The translations under genes were made by a program, and so were the position numbers. 64,000 nt of DNA from Maylandia zebra (lineage: Eukaryota; Chordata; Actinopteri; Cichliformes; Cichlidae), in the NCBI RefSeq assembly GCF_041146795.1, contig NC_135172.1, forward strand, positions 36,317,623-36,381,622, in the 5' to 3' direction. This document shows, in pieces, positions 13,163 to 25,914 of this stretch. Position 1 is the stretch's first letter. Each line of letters opens with the position of its first letter. A model generated the notes under the pieces. That model saw nothing but the letters and a program-made list of their open reading frames with translations. It had not been told where the DNA came from and did not search any database.

Positions 13163-13262
13163 GTGTCAAGCCTCCATCCATTGGCCCATTCAAAGTTAAT
13201 TGGCACGTAGGCACAGTAGGCCAATCACTCGCCAGGGATCATTACAAAACGCCACCTCCCAG
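13163..13262 (+). other. Isolated exon-like block with strong splice borders
   Basis: The block is preceded by a polypyrimidine tract ending TTGTCTTTCAG and followed by GTGAGC, both near-consensus splice signals, exactly 100 nt apart. One frame is open throughout (phase 1 in, phase 2 out), giving about 33 residues rich in Pro, His and Lys. No homology was recognised and no partner exon was found. Alternatives are an exon of a gene extending beyond the window, an exon of a non-coding RNA, or chance within a conserved non-coding element. Confidence 0.3.
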
Positions 13263-16200
13263 GTGAGCTGGGCCTGCTTCAAACAATAAGCAATAAAAAG
13301 TATGTCATGGGTTTCATTTTCCTTTTTTCCCCCTTTTTTAACATCTCTTTTTGTTAGACTTTCAATCTTAAGGATCTCCCTGTAGAAATGAAAATCTATA
13401 AATGTAAGAAAAAAGTGCAAGTAATTCTGGAAAGTAATCTAAATAAGTAGTCTTGTTTAATAACTTGTTAACCTAAATGTTGTTCTTTATAGACACAAAA
13501 CTATTACTTGTATTATTTTTTTTTTATTACATCATAATTATCCATTTAATAGTGCTTCTGATTGGAAAGTAACATGCCCCAAATGTGATACACTGACACT
13601 ATCAAATCTGACACTATATAAATCCATGATTTCTGCAGCTGTGCTTGCCGTTCTGCATCCACTAGATGGCAGCAAGTTTATTTCAACACTACTATGCCCG
13701 TATAACCCAGGGGAAAAACTGATCTCCCTCTGAACGGCCCCATATGGCTGATCCTGCTTAGCTAATGTCTCCCAGGAACGGTAGTGCATGTCACTTCATG
13801 ACAAACCTTAAATGGAAAATAACATTGCAATGACCTCTGTCCTCACGAGTTTTGTCATTTTTATCAATAAGAAAAATAGAAACAATTTGACTTATTTGAA
13901 AAGAAAATTAACATTAACGTGTTTATGCCTGCACACATAAGAGTGATGCAAAGTGTGACATTAGGAGGGTATTGTTGTATGTAAAACTCTTACCCCACAT
14001 GTATACACATAAACATGTACAGCAGGAGCATATGCACTCCCATCTGGCGATGGAGGCTTGATGGATCTGTTCATATGCAGTGTAATGTAGATGTATAAAA
14101 AATAGAAGAACACAGTAGTGACGTGTGTGTGGCAGTTGGGCAGTTTGAAGAGAGGCACACAGGGGGGCAAAATGGTTTAGGGCTTTGTTAATTATTAAGG
14201 AAGCAGCATTTGTTGTCGTGCCTTAGTCAGCGCTGTGTTGCTTAATCCCACCCTCCACACAAACAAATTTTCAGTATAGGTGCTTTAAATTCCATCAGCG
14301 ATGTGGAGTAATTTGTCACAATTTTACTGTCTGGTTTAATGTGTGTGTGCTGGAATGCTGCAGCTTTACACAACCCGAAATGCCCAAGTGGGATATAAAA
14401 CTGAACAGAGATAGTTTTGTTTAAGGTAAATAGCGAGTCAGTGAGAAACTTCAGTTTGCAATAGGTATGTAGTCAATTAAGTATGTCCTTTAGTTACTGT
14501 GTTTTAACTGATTCTGTTACAAAAGGGAATGTGAATCTGTGAGTAACTTTTAGAAGGCAAACGTACCTGTAAGAAAAAAGGGAGAGTGCCAAAAAGGAGA
14601 GTGAAGAAAAGACTGGACATGCTATGCATCCTAATTTCTTTGTTAATCCTTTGCAGAGAAAATAAAATAGTAGTTGGCATGGGGAAGTATCATTTTTCAG
14701 TGCCTTAAGGTGTGTGAAAGGCCTGACAACCAGGAACAGTGTGTGTGTGAGAGAGACAGAGAGATCTGTGTATGCATGCTGGTGCAACATGTTCTTTGAT
14801 CTTTTCTTAGCCCTGCTCACTTGGCCCCAGGCCGCTTTTGTATTGATGGAAAATTGAGGTTAGGCCTAACTGGACAGTTCTAGGTGAAGAGTAGCAGAGG
14901 TGGGAAGGTGACATACTCTGTGCTTTGGCTGATTTTTGTGACTTGGAAGAAGGTCAAAGGAAGGTCATGTTTTCCACTGGAAGACAAATCGAAGCAGTTT
15001 GCATTATTAAGAGTTATGGTCCCTGTCGGTGAGATCTGGAGGACGTGAGGTCTGTTCATCATCCTTGAAGTTTGATTGGATACACATGATGTATACAGTC
15101 ATCCTCGCACAGATTGTTCAGTAGCTGATGTTGGATCAGACCATATATCACTTTTTGAAATGCATGCTTTGTATCTTGAACAGCTCAAGCTTATCCAGTG
15201 CCCACGGTGAGCTGTGTTACAGAAAAAAAAGGCTTTAGCGTAATTTCTCAAGACATCAAATTTTAGCTGGTGGGTGTATGTGTGTGTTGGTGTTAATTAC
15301 ATCTGTCTCTCATCCCTGTCAACTTTTCAGTCTATGCTGTAATCATGAAAACAGGGTCTTTCATTTTCCAGGTGGCGCTTAGTGCAATGATAACATAAGT
15401 GCCTGTTTAACTCAAGGCATGTACATCCCTGTGTCATCATCTCTCCCATAGAACTGTATAGTCAAGAAAACATCTGAGAACTTTGAATAAATCTATTGTA
15501 ATGATCAAAGAGAGCATGCATTGCCTAACCTTGAAATAAAATCCACTGGTTTACATTCTTGATTTTCCTGCACTGCATATCTCCTTCAAAGGTTTATGAG
15601 ATTGGTCCTCTTTTATAAGTCAACATAGTTAGCATGAAGGCTAAAATTAGAAGTCATCAGGTACTTCACTGTCTAGGAAAATGCATTTGTTACTTTGTAA
15701 CTTATATAAATCCCACATCAAGAAATTTGCAATTTTTTGACATTTAAAACTGTTTACCTGTAAGTCTTCATTTGTTACTCTGGTAAATAAAGAAACTTAA
15801 TTTAGCATAATTTCTTCCCTAAGTCAAAAAGAAAGGAAACATAAAGAAAAATAGAAAGGCAGTATAGAGCTTTTGGAGGTAACTGCAGGTGGAGTAGGCA
15901 GATAAAAAGATTCTGACAACATATCCATATCTACTTATGGTGTGAAACTAATGGAGACAAAAACAGATTCCTTCTCTCCCCAACTGACCTTGGTGGCAGC
16001 TGAGCTGAGACTCGAGGGTAGAAACCCAAATAACCCAGCCATGAAAATAAAAATCAATGCAGGAAGCAGATCTGTTGCCAGAAGGTAGTCCTCCAAGGTC
16101 AACAGCCCCGGCCGGCTGGCTATCACATTCAGCTTTCCACCCAGTTGCACAGATGTAGACAAACAGCAGACATGGAAAGAAAAATGCCCACAACAATATT

Positions 16201-19200
16201 CACTCCATGTCAGATCAGCATTTAGCTTGTTTCTAGAAAGAAGTTGTTTAAAGTTGAATCCATTTTCTGTTCACCTGCTGGGATGCGTAGTTCCTTTTTC
16301 TTGTAATGATACCACAGCTAAATAGTCCACTCATAATTCACTCATAGCTTAATTCTTTACCAGTCAGATCAAACTGGCTAGTGAGTCTGACTGAAGAAAT
16401 AACCATTACCCAGAATAAACTTTTTATTTAGTGTCCTTATTAAATTTGGCAGTGTAGTATGTCATTTATTCTTCCCTTTTGCCTCATTTATAGGTCAGTA
16501 TTAAAACATGTAATGGTTTCAGACCTAGGTTAGACCGTTTTCAAGGAAGATATGTTGACCATAAACTGTACATTAAAGTGGATAACACATCACCACCTGC
16601 TCCCTCTGCACAGAAGTGAAGCCTTAGGTTCTGGTTGAATAGTCTCCTCTGCTTAGGAAGCCTCCTAACTGAGTGAAATGACCCAGAAGTATCTAAGTGG
16701 CAGTCTTGACAAGAGGTTGTCAAACTTTCTAAATGCTAAAGAAGGGTTTCCGGTGCTTCCTTCCTTATCTCTTTTAACACGGGAAGAACCATCTTTTGTC
16801 AAAGGACAGGTGATAATGCTATCCCACAGTTCCCTCAGGTTGCAGCCTTTCAAAGTTTCATATTATGCAGTTGTCAACAACACCACCATTGCATACGTAG
16901 TGTAAGGGGACTTGGAACGTCTCAGCATTGTGAATATCTAATGAATTCACCCTTACCTAAACCTCATGACATTTTTCATCAGCATCAAGAAAAACAGTTT
17001 AGCTAAAGACTCAGAATGCATTTTTTTTTTCACCTCAACTGCAATCTAAATATTATGCAAATTATAATAAGAAATTTACAATCAGAGTCTGCACAAAAGT
17101 AAAAAGTAAAACTGGTGGAGCCCCTGCTTACTGTTGCAATAACAATAAAATAAACTGACCTTTCTCAGCTGGATTTACAAAGTAAAGGTAGCCCCTTTAC
17201 TCAGCTGTTGCGCAGTTTAATTAGTAAATCTGTCTGAGCTCAGTTACATCTGGTTACACCATTTCTTCGCATTGCTCACTGTACTGACATACACTGGAAA
17301 CCAAATAGAGCTATTATTAATGATGCACTCCTAATCTTTTCCTGCCTGTTAGCCTGCTGATCAAAACGTGTTGCAGAGTGGGGCTACATGTAGCTTTACA
17401 ACTGACAGGAATCCAACAGGAGAGAGTGACAGATTTCTCTTAGGCTTAATTACAGTAATCCTGACTTAACGTTTTACTTTGTTGTTTCATTTAAAATTAC
17501 TATCCATGGATCAGTTTTATGATGTTGGAACAGAAGGTTTTAATTCAGGCAAATTGGCTACAATCTAAACTCAAAGAAATGATGTTGTTAAACAATATTA
17601 TGTTCTGCTTTAATCACCAGTTTTGCTTCACCCATTGTTTCTCGAGCAATTAACAGCCTCTCGGAGGAAACCTATGGAAGACTCTTAAAACATGATGAGT
17701 GAAAGCTTCTGTCACCAGTTATTTCAGTAATTATTGAAGGTCATGTTAAGGCCACAGGAGTAATTAGTTTGGGTTATGGTTAAACTAGAGAAGCAGATCA
17801 CCTAAATTGAAGGTGGGAATAAGAGGATGGAGTCTGCGTGTAGAAAATAATAGGATTTATTGTGGCGAGAGTCCCAAGGAGATTCCCGCATAAGTATTTG
17901 GAGACTTTTATCAGAAAAGAACACCATTCCTACTTATTTACTTAGTAGGAGAAAAAAACACTTTCAAAATCCTGTTTGCTCTTGAGGCACAGGTGCTTGA
18001 TATTTGTCATGCGTCTATGTGCCCAGTTTACAGAAGCCTCATAAACAGACTAGAATATCTTTCTAGGGAGTGGTTAAGGCAGAGATAGTAATAGTAACAT
18101 TTCTTTAAAGTGGCTTAATAGACATGGAACTTGATAGAGTTTTGTTAGTGTCATTTAAATTGTCTCTCAAAAAAATCAACTCCAATTTAAAGGCCTGTCC
18201 CAATCTACTTGCTTGGTTTCTCTGAAGTACCCGTTTAAAAGTTCATCCAATTTAGCGGTTCGGTTTGTTGGAAGCCTCACAGATAAGGTCAGGGAGCGAG
18301 TATTAAATACAGTGTTTAGGTTTGTGCAGCGCTTGAGCGTTCACAGCTGTCAGAGCATAAGTAAAGAGAAGAAGCTCTCTGTAGCGTGTATCTCTTTTAA
18401 AAATGCTCTTCTTCAGGAAAATACATTTTCATTCATTTGTGATAAAAAAAAAATTGTTTGAATTAATGCAAAAATTATTTAACAACATTACTAACAAATG
18501 AATGCCGTATCTATGCTGCTGTTTAACCATACCCTGACAACACGAAATGGATTTCAAAAACCTAATTTCTGGAGGTGAGGCAGGCAACTCACTGAGGTCC
18601 AGTGCAGCTTTGTGGAGCACTTGAGCACTCAGCTCTTTTCAGTGAGCTCAGGCCCTTAATTACTTCATAAAGGTCAAGACGGGCAGCCATGAATATGCTT
18701 ATCCACCACCATCTTTGGATGCTGCACAGGTGAGCACTCGAAGCTGACAATCAATCATAGGTCACACGGGACAGGCTCCTAAGTTCCTGCTCACCACATC
18801 AACCCCATAAACCACGATTTTACAGCAATGTCTGAGTGAGGAGAGACGTCACTCCTCCAGGCTGCAGTGAGTATAATTTCTGATGCGGTGTGGACCTCTT
18901 GATTTATATCAGCACATTAGCTTAGCGCTTGAAATAATTTTTGCAGTCAGGTGACAGCTAACAGAAGAATATGGTAATGGGCCAGTATTAGCAGCAGGTT
19001 TCCTTACTCTGCCTTGTAATTTCAAAACAAATTCTACGTTTAAAAAACACATACACTGTTGTTCACATGGTATATTGATGTTTCACTGAGTACAGCTCCA
19101 TTTTCAGTGTGAATGCTGAATACAAAGTAAAACCATTTATTACCCATGCCAAAGCATTGCTCAAGAGATGGCACTGTCGACTGTTCTGTCTGTTGCTTGA

Positions 19201-19578
19201 TCCAACGCTTTGGCTCAGTATGACGCAGACTCAACAACAGCTTGATGGCTTGCTTCAGCAGTGGCAGTAGTACACACATTTATGGTTCCTAAATAGTAAA
19301 TCTAAGGCTCTAGCCACATTGCAAATGCAATAATATCAGATTTTATTTTCAAATAGATTGTAAAATTAATGCACTCTGTCTTGACACTGGATTGGCGGAG
19401 GCTTTTGTACAGAAATTCTTCCACAGATGATGACTCTGACTTTGGTGACCCATTGGTATTTACTCCAGTGACATCATGAGGCTGACATTTGTGCTTTAAG
19501 GTGAAACACTACAGGAAAAACACATTTAAGTCATGTACAGGTCACTTTTGAGTTTTTGAGCTATTTTGCAACCGTAAT
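13263..19578. other. Intergenic DNA, no gene recognised
   Basis: About 6.3 kb without a recognisable coding exon, RNA gene or full mobile element. Stretches around 14160-14260, 15940-16160 and 18640-18960 are more GC-balanced than the background and may be conserved regulatory DNA. Short open frames lack support. Confidence 0.45.
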
Positions 19579-19606
19579 TCAATTCAATTCAATTCAATTT
19601 TACTTG
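19579..19606. repeat. (TTCAA)n tract at the left edge of the array
   Basis: Five tandem ATTCA units followed by TTTTACTTG, which resembles the start of the widespread fish repeat 'AATTCAATTTTATTTATATAG'. The first duplicated unit begins immediately to its right, so this tract marks the outer left border of the klhl10 array. Confidence 0.7.
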
Positions 19607-20194
19607 CTCACATAAAGACCGTATTTTCCTTAGTAAATAAAAAGGTCATGCTTTTTATCATAAACAAATATTTAATTCTATGCAATGTAGTGGAAAATAC
19701 CACAAAGCACATTAAATACACACTGAGAAATAGAGTTATTTTTCTGTTTCACACAAGAGAAAAGATGGTATATGTGAAGCAACACATATGTGTGTAATAT
19801 TTGTTAAAGATTCAGAAATTGTCAGAAATTGCTCAAAAAAGACCCGTGGATACATTCCTACTCAAGTGTAAAGTCTGTTACTAGACAGAACCCAGCTGAA
19901 TTAAGAAGGGAGAGTAAAAGCTTCCCTTTATTCTTGTTGTGTTTACCTAGGAAGACTTGGAAAAGTCCCACATGTGACTTATTGTGATCTGGTCACCCTT
20001 TGTGCATGTCTGTTCTACTCAGCAGCCATACCTTACAGGGAATGAAAAAATCTTTTACATTTGTTATTGTTGCAATGGCGTTCTCTTGATGAAACCCAGT
20101 ATCTGCAGTGCACGGTCTCCTCACGCACACACTTAAAGTTTTTGAAATATCTACAAAAAATGTCCAGTTCACCAGCGGTTTGATGTTCTAAAGA

Positions 20195-20200
20195 TTTATT
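20195..20200 (-). terminator. Poly(A) signal of klhl10 copy 1
   Basis: AATAAA on the minus strand, about 60 nt after the stop codon and conserved at the same position in all three copies. Confidence 0.75.
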
Positions 20201-20260
20201 TCAGTCCTTCATGTTGGAGTCCCAGATGTTGACACATGGCAGTATTGCATTTTAAAGGTG

Positions 20261-23200
20261 TTACGTGGACTCCGCTGCTTCTTCTGGCACATTTAAACAT
20301 GTCAGGCTGTCACGAGGAATGGTGTAATCAGACAGGTTGGGATGTCCGGACACCACACAGCAGCTCAGGGCACTGCGGAAAATCCCCATGTCACATGCTT
20401 TAAACCACCGGTTGGTTGAAGCGTCGTAGTACTCAACGTTGAAAGTGGTGGTGAAGCCGTTGAAGCCCCCGACAGCAAAGAGGCGATTATTGATTACCTC
20501 AATGCCAAAGTTGCTGCGGCGGGTCAACATAGAGGACACGAGGTTCCACGTATTGGTTTGCGGGTTGTAAGCCTCAGCGGTGCGCAGACGTCTGTTTCCA
20601 TCGAAGCCACCAACCTAAAAGTAAATGCATGGGTGAAATGATTGTCTTCACAGCTCTTTTGCCTTTATTTCAAAAAGGAGCTTCGAGTTTCAGTCCTTTC
20701 TTCAGCAGGTCAGCATCAGGATAAGGTCACTGCATTCTGCTGATAATAATTTTTTCATTTTTGAATAGAGACAGTGTAAATAGAAAATAAATCTTCAAGA
20801 GTAGCTAGCTAAATAAAGAAGTATGTCTCCAAAGGTGAGACTACACAATCTTTGCTTTTTACCAAAGGGTATAGCAGCAAATCAACTAAATCAGTGGGTT
20901 TAAGGCAACTAGCAAGACAAATTTACAGCTAAAATACGTACTGTCCCAAGAGAATGAGTGCTAATCACTTGGCTTATTTTTCAAAAGGTGTTGGAGGATA
21001 ATTTTGAAATTGTCTCTAACATATTTCCCCTAGTGGAATGATGAGGAAATGTGAAATCATCAGTGAAATCATTTTGGGAATGGAGCAAATTCAAATCATG
21101 AAATGAAAAAATACATGCAGCAGAAACATCACTAATCAGTTAAATTAATGAGTGAGAATGCCTTCTCTGAACCTGTGGTCAGGATAGGAATCTGATTATT
21201 GATGAATACAAAACAAAGTTAGCAAAACTGCCAAATCTGTCAGCCTTGCTGATCAAGGCACATTACAGATGTGACTTGTATGTTACGTGAGTGTCAGCAC
21301 TACTTTCTGGTCTTACTGCAAAGACATGATCCGCATATGCAATGACACCTATCCCACTGCGGCGGCTGTTCATGGGACTGATCATCGTCCACTGGTCGGT
21401 CTCTGGGTTGTAACATTCAGCTGTCTGCAGACACTCGTTCCCATTGAATCCACCACAAATGTAAATCTGAAGACAAAGAAAAAAAACAAAAAAACCTGAC
21501 ATTAGTATATATTTCAACTTTTTAAGAGTTGATGTTTTTCCCTACTTGCATGCTATTACATTCTGTGAACTTAAAAGTTTTTTGAAAATCTTTTTCTTTT
21601 ACATGATCAACATAACAATGAACACTATAAATTCTTCTGATACAGACTGACATTTAGACATTTAGTCCCTGCCTTTCAAAAATAAAAAAAGCTAATTCTT
21701 TTAATGACTTTTGTTTTCCTTATCATCACTATTACGGGCATACAGGTAGTTTTAAATATGTAGTTTTGTTCAATTTAGGCCTTCATCACTCTAGCTTAGA
21801 AACCAGTTTGTGAGGTATCTTGCACCTCGCTTCACTGTAAAAAATGTGTATCCCCTGACTGGTTGGCAAGTGGTAGCTGGAGGTTGATGGTGTCACTAGT
21901 GTGAAATTGAAGAAAGGTGTTGCACCACAAACCTCCTTGTGTTTGCTTTGGTCATTAGCAGACTGTTGAGCACACCAGAGGTTTGCATGGAATACTCTGA
22001 CTTGTCTGCAAACACTCACAAACTATTTGTAGAAGTCAGTGTCTTTCTTACAACCACTCCCTAACCAGCCGAGGAATACATATTTTTCACTAGCAACTGG
22101 TTGTTACCAAAAGGTTGCTGACAGGTCTCTAGGCCTGTGTGCCTGAGACCCTACTCTATTTCTCTCCTGCTCTTTTACTTTACCCACCCGGCTGTGAAGT
22201 GTTGTGCAGCTGGCATCGCTCCTCTGTTCATGCATGGATGCAATAAGACTCCACTGGTTGGTTTCAGGTTGATAGCGCTCTGCACTGCTGAGTCGTACAT
22301 GCCCGTCGTAGCCTCCCATGGCATAGATGAACCCGTTCAACACAGTCACGCTCACATAGCAGCGGCGGCAGTACATGGGTGCCACCTCATTCCAGGTGCG
22401 AGTGGTCAGGTCAAACCTACAGACGCTGTTGAAATGCTCCACCCTGTCGAAGCCACCAATGGAGTAGACGTACCCGTTGAGGAAGGCGGCTCCATGATAG
22501 GCACGAGGATGCTCCAGGTTGTTTGTTACGTTTACCCAGCATTCAGCCCGGTAATCATAGGCCTCGATGGCGTTAGTTGGATTACGGTCACTCCATCCCC
22601 CAATGGCCAGCAGGACGGAATGAGGCAGGCGGGGACGAGCAAGATGGGGACAGAGGCAAAACACATAGGGTCTGTTGGTCATATTTTGTGGTAATATAAT
22701 GGCAGCCTTTATCATGGACAGACGGTCAGAACTGGTCCGCACCAACTGATTGAGCCGCACATTGTCCCTTAGGTAGTCTAAAGTCACCAGTCCCAGTCGG
22801 ACCTACAGAGAGATGACAGAAGACAATAGGACTTAGACAATGGAAACATTGAATTTGAACTATATCAGTTTTAGTCAACTCCAGCTTCTTTAGGATAATG
22901 CTCGTAGTGTTATTTCATTTTCTTATTGCTAGCAAGAGGGAGACCAAAGTGAGACACCATTAGCCTTTTTGTCAACATAGACAAAAGAAGAGAATTGCTT
23001 AAATGTGGTTTGGCTACAGCTGAAAAGACCAACATCTCGAGCGATTAAAGCATCCTTATACCCAGATGGATTGACTCAATCTATGACTTAAATGCTGAAG
23101 ATTTAAGTCGAAACTAAATGTAGTAATGGAAGTTTATACACCTTAGACAACAGAGCGATGAGGTGTTGTTCCCGTTCTGCAGGCACATGGCTAATCCACT

Positions 23201-24781
23201 TTATAAGTGCTTCGTACGCAGTGCTCTCACACTGTACATTGAGGTCATCTCTTTCAAGAATATCACCAAGTTCCTCCACAGTTAGCTGCAGGAACTCCTC
23301 CTGAAGAACCACCTGCTCAAAGTTACTGATGATGTAGTGGAAGGCCTTGGCACGTAGTTCGGGTGATAAGTGTACTTTTGTGAACTGCCAAATGCCAACA
23401 CAGTTCTCTGCGCAGAGTTGCTCCCCCACGAAGTCACTGCAGATTTTTACAATGTCCATTACATTGAGTTGATCAGCTGTCATGAGAAGTTCCACTGCGT
23501 TTTCCTCCGTTACAGAAACACTGCCAGTGTATGCAAAGTCAATGATGAGTGCCATCATCTCAGGAGACAAGCCAGGTATGTTGAAGACCTGTTTGTCTGG
23601 GTCGCTCCAAGAGGTGAAGAGAGCTCTGAGGGTAGAGATGGACACAGAGCAGAGAATTTTAAAAGGTGTGGAAGCAACAAGATAATAAACCATGTCAAGC
23701 ACAAGTAGGATAAATATATAAAATCAATTGACTGGAATGGAAATGATCGCCTGATTGCATGTGTTACTATGTGATTATTGTGATAGTCTTTTCATGTCTA
23801 GTCCATATTGCTGTAGAGGATATAACTCCAAAACAGAGTTTGTACATGTTTAGTGAGCTTGAGTGTTGGATTTATTACACTGGCAGTATGTATATGAAGC
23901 TATTGCCAAACAAAATGCAGTGACAGAGCCTCCACCATGTTTTACAGCTGATTCGAGACACTCAGTGTTGTACCTCTATGACAAATGTTTAAGTCAACTC
24001 CATAAGGCCTGTTTCCACTGATCTTCAGTCTAGTTATCGTGTAATTTGGCATATCTCAGCCTGTTTCCTTTTTCATAGGTCAACATTAAATGGCTTAACA
24101 AACAAATAAACAAACAAACAAAAACAAAACAAAAGCATTCCTCTGAAAATGGTCAGGTACAATGACTGGACCGAAAAGGGTGAAAAATGTCCAATCAAAA
24201 CCTTTGAAAGCCTCTGACAACTATTGTTCAAGTGTACCTTTAAAAAATCATCTACTTCAAAGCAAAAACATAACGACACGAGAGGCAACTCAAAACTTTT
24301 GCACAGCATATAACTGCATAATAGCATTCAACCTTTTTAGTATTAGTAAATCTGGTGTGTTTTACTGTGTGGATAACACTTGATAAGATATTAATGTAAC
24401 TTAATAAAACACATAAATGAAACTTCAGCTCAACACAGTCTGAATTTAGTTCATGCAATCACCAAGTGCAAATGTTTGCGTTATGTTTTGGGTATATCTG
24501 TCAGTTGACTGTGACCGTCTTTTTATCACAAAAGCTCCATGATTCCTTTTTGTTGGCACTGTTTCACAGACTAAGACCATGAATTACATAAATCGGTAAT
24601 CATTCCTCCCCATTATCAGGTAAGCAACTCACCTGAAGTACGGGGTGCAGTTACACAGGATTATCTTGTGGACCGGAAATTCAACATCCTCCACTTTGAT
24701 GATTGCATCACAAAATTTTCCCTCAAAACGGAGTTCATTATACACTGAGCTCGACTTGTATGGAGGCTGTTCTTCCCTCAT
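20261..24781 (-). CDS. klhl10: Kelch-like protein 10, copy 1 (BTB-BACK-Kelch CUL3 adaptor)
   Basis: Five exons on the minus strand: 24633-24781, 23142-23625, 22188-22802, 21317-21466 and 20261-20614. All introns are GT-AG and the phases join to 583 codons (human KLHL10 is about 608). The start is the first ATG after an in-frame stop. Exons 1-2 encode the BTB domain (about residues 13-120, with FEGKFCDAIIK and YFRALF) and the BACK domain. Exons 3-5 encode six Kelch blades, each with a Gly-Gly pair (AIGGW, SIGGF, AMGGY, ICGGF, AVGGF, AVGGF). Motifs such as 'AIEAYDYRAECWVNVT', 'MHEQRSDAS' and 'GGFNGFTTTFNVE' match KLHL10 specifically. The family links CUL3 ubiquitin ligase to substrates in spermatids and mouse loss causes male sterility. 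Compared with copies 2 and 3 this copy has Thr for Ala and Ile for Val in exon 2, and Glu for Ala and Asn for Asp in exon 5. Confidence 0.94.
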
Positions 24782-25490
24782 CTTGAGTTTTGTGACTGCT
24801 TTTCTTATTTTTTTGTCTGAAGTTTGTCTTACAATCCAATACAGTTTGTCTTAAAGTGTTCTGAGCACCAAATCAAACCTAACTGTGACATTATGGAATG
24901 GAAGCTTATGACATCAAAATGACTTGGCAACAGTCACCCCATAGAATTGTTTTCAAATCTAAATCTACGTTTTTTAAAAAATGAACCTTTCATTGCTTAA
25001 CAGCTTTGTTTTGATTTGGTTTTAATGTATTGCAAATGAGCCTCACAGATAGCACACAGCATTTTGTATGTTTGCTTCACAGAGGTCAACTTATGGACTA
25101 CAATATCACATTTAGTTTTTATGCATGCAAGCTCATTGCCACACTTTTTTCGTATACATTTCATTATTGCCCCGGTATTTTCCCTACTACACAACCTAAA
25201 GTATTTGTTATTAAAAATATGAGTCTAAAAACACATGGCAGTGCCAAACACAGATATGATACATAGCATGATTCATGGCTAAGCTGTTTTCTCGGATTGT
25301 ATTAGACTTTTATCCAGCAGGAAAAATGTGCTCCTGCACTTTACTGATGTACTAGAGTAGTAAAAAACAAACAAATAAACAAACAAAAAACAGGTTTGTG
25401 TTCTAGAAAAATTTTATAGACCAACACTATAATATATGTACTGTATATATCGTACAAGACTGCTATAATGACGGTGCTTGACAGTGTTAC

Positions 25491-25596
25491 CTCAGACAGG
25501 TGCAAGCAGTCACCTGCCTGAGCACAGACTGCACACGCGTAGCAGATCTGCTGTTGAACAATTGCTCAAAGATATAAGACAAAATATATATATAAG
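25491..25596 (-). promoter_or_regulatory. Candidate promoter and 5' non-coding exon, klhl10 copy 1
   Basis: On the minus strand a TATATATA run (about 25585-25594) is followed by about 95 nt ending CTGTCTGAG and then GTAACA, a plausible splice donor. An acceptor TTCAG at 24817-24821, just upstream of the start codon, could receive it. The block is repeated upstream of the other two copies, but the TATA run is altered in copy 3. This is inference from position and signals only. Confidence 0.3.
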
Positions 25597-25914
25597 ACTA
25601 AAAGCAGGTTGGATGTGACAAGCCTGGTTTGATGTAGATGTAGAGGTGTGTATGAAAACATCATCCCAAAATTAGAAAATTATAATGGAAAGAGTTTGAT
25701 TTAGAGTCTTTGTAAAATAAAGTGGAGCAGCAGGAACAATCCCAGGACAGCCTTCTGCTTGCAATAAGAAAAATGTAAGAAATGTTTACAGTAAATTCAT
25801 AAATCAGTCAATTCAGCATCAGAATAAAGATTAGACCACCATGGAGGGAGGTTGTTCCTATGAACAGCTTTGCAAATCACTGTCTACACGTTGGTTTACT
25901 GCAATAAGGTGCTG

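Larger units (their letters stand above)
19609..25914 (-). repeat. Tandem unit 1 (6.3 kb) carrying klhl10 copy 1
   Basis: The sequence from CACATAAAGACC to GGTGCTG is repeated at 27560-34117 and, to a shorter right end, at 34939-41501. Identity is very high in introns and flanks as well as exons. Unit 1 lacks about 229 bp of intron 2 and about 23 bp of intron 4 that units 2 and 3 share, and carries private changes at its left side, so it is the most diverged unit over the gene body. Confidence 0.97.

Noticed and set aside
22137..22694. 185-codon plus-strand open frame, repeated at 30113 and 37493
   Set aside because: It is exactly antisense to klhl10 exon 3 and is open only because of the codon composition of that exon.
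23370..23708. 112-codon plus-strand frame, repeated at 31575 and 38955
   Set aside because: Antisense shadow of klhl10 exon 2; repeated simply because the gene is repeated.
24100..24136. CRISPR-like short regular repeats (AAACAAAC units, also at 25368 and 32300)
   Set aside because: Simple A-rich microsatellite in intron 1 and the upstream region of a eukaryotic gene, without spacers.
24645..24854. Plus-strand frame overlapping klhl10 exon 1, in all three units
   Set aside because: Antisense of exon 1, whose minus-strand reading gives the clear start of the BTB domain.
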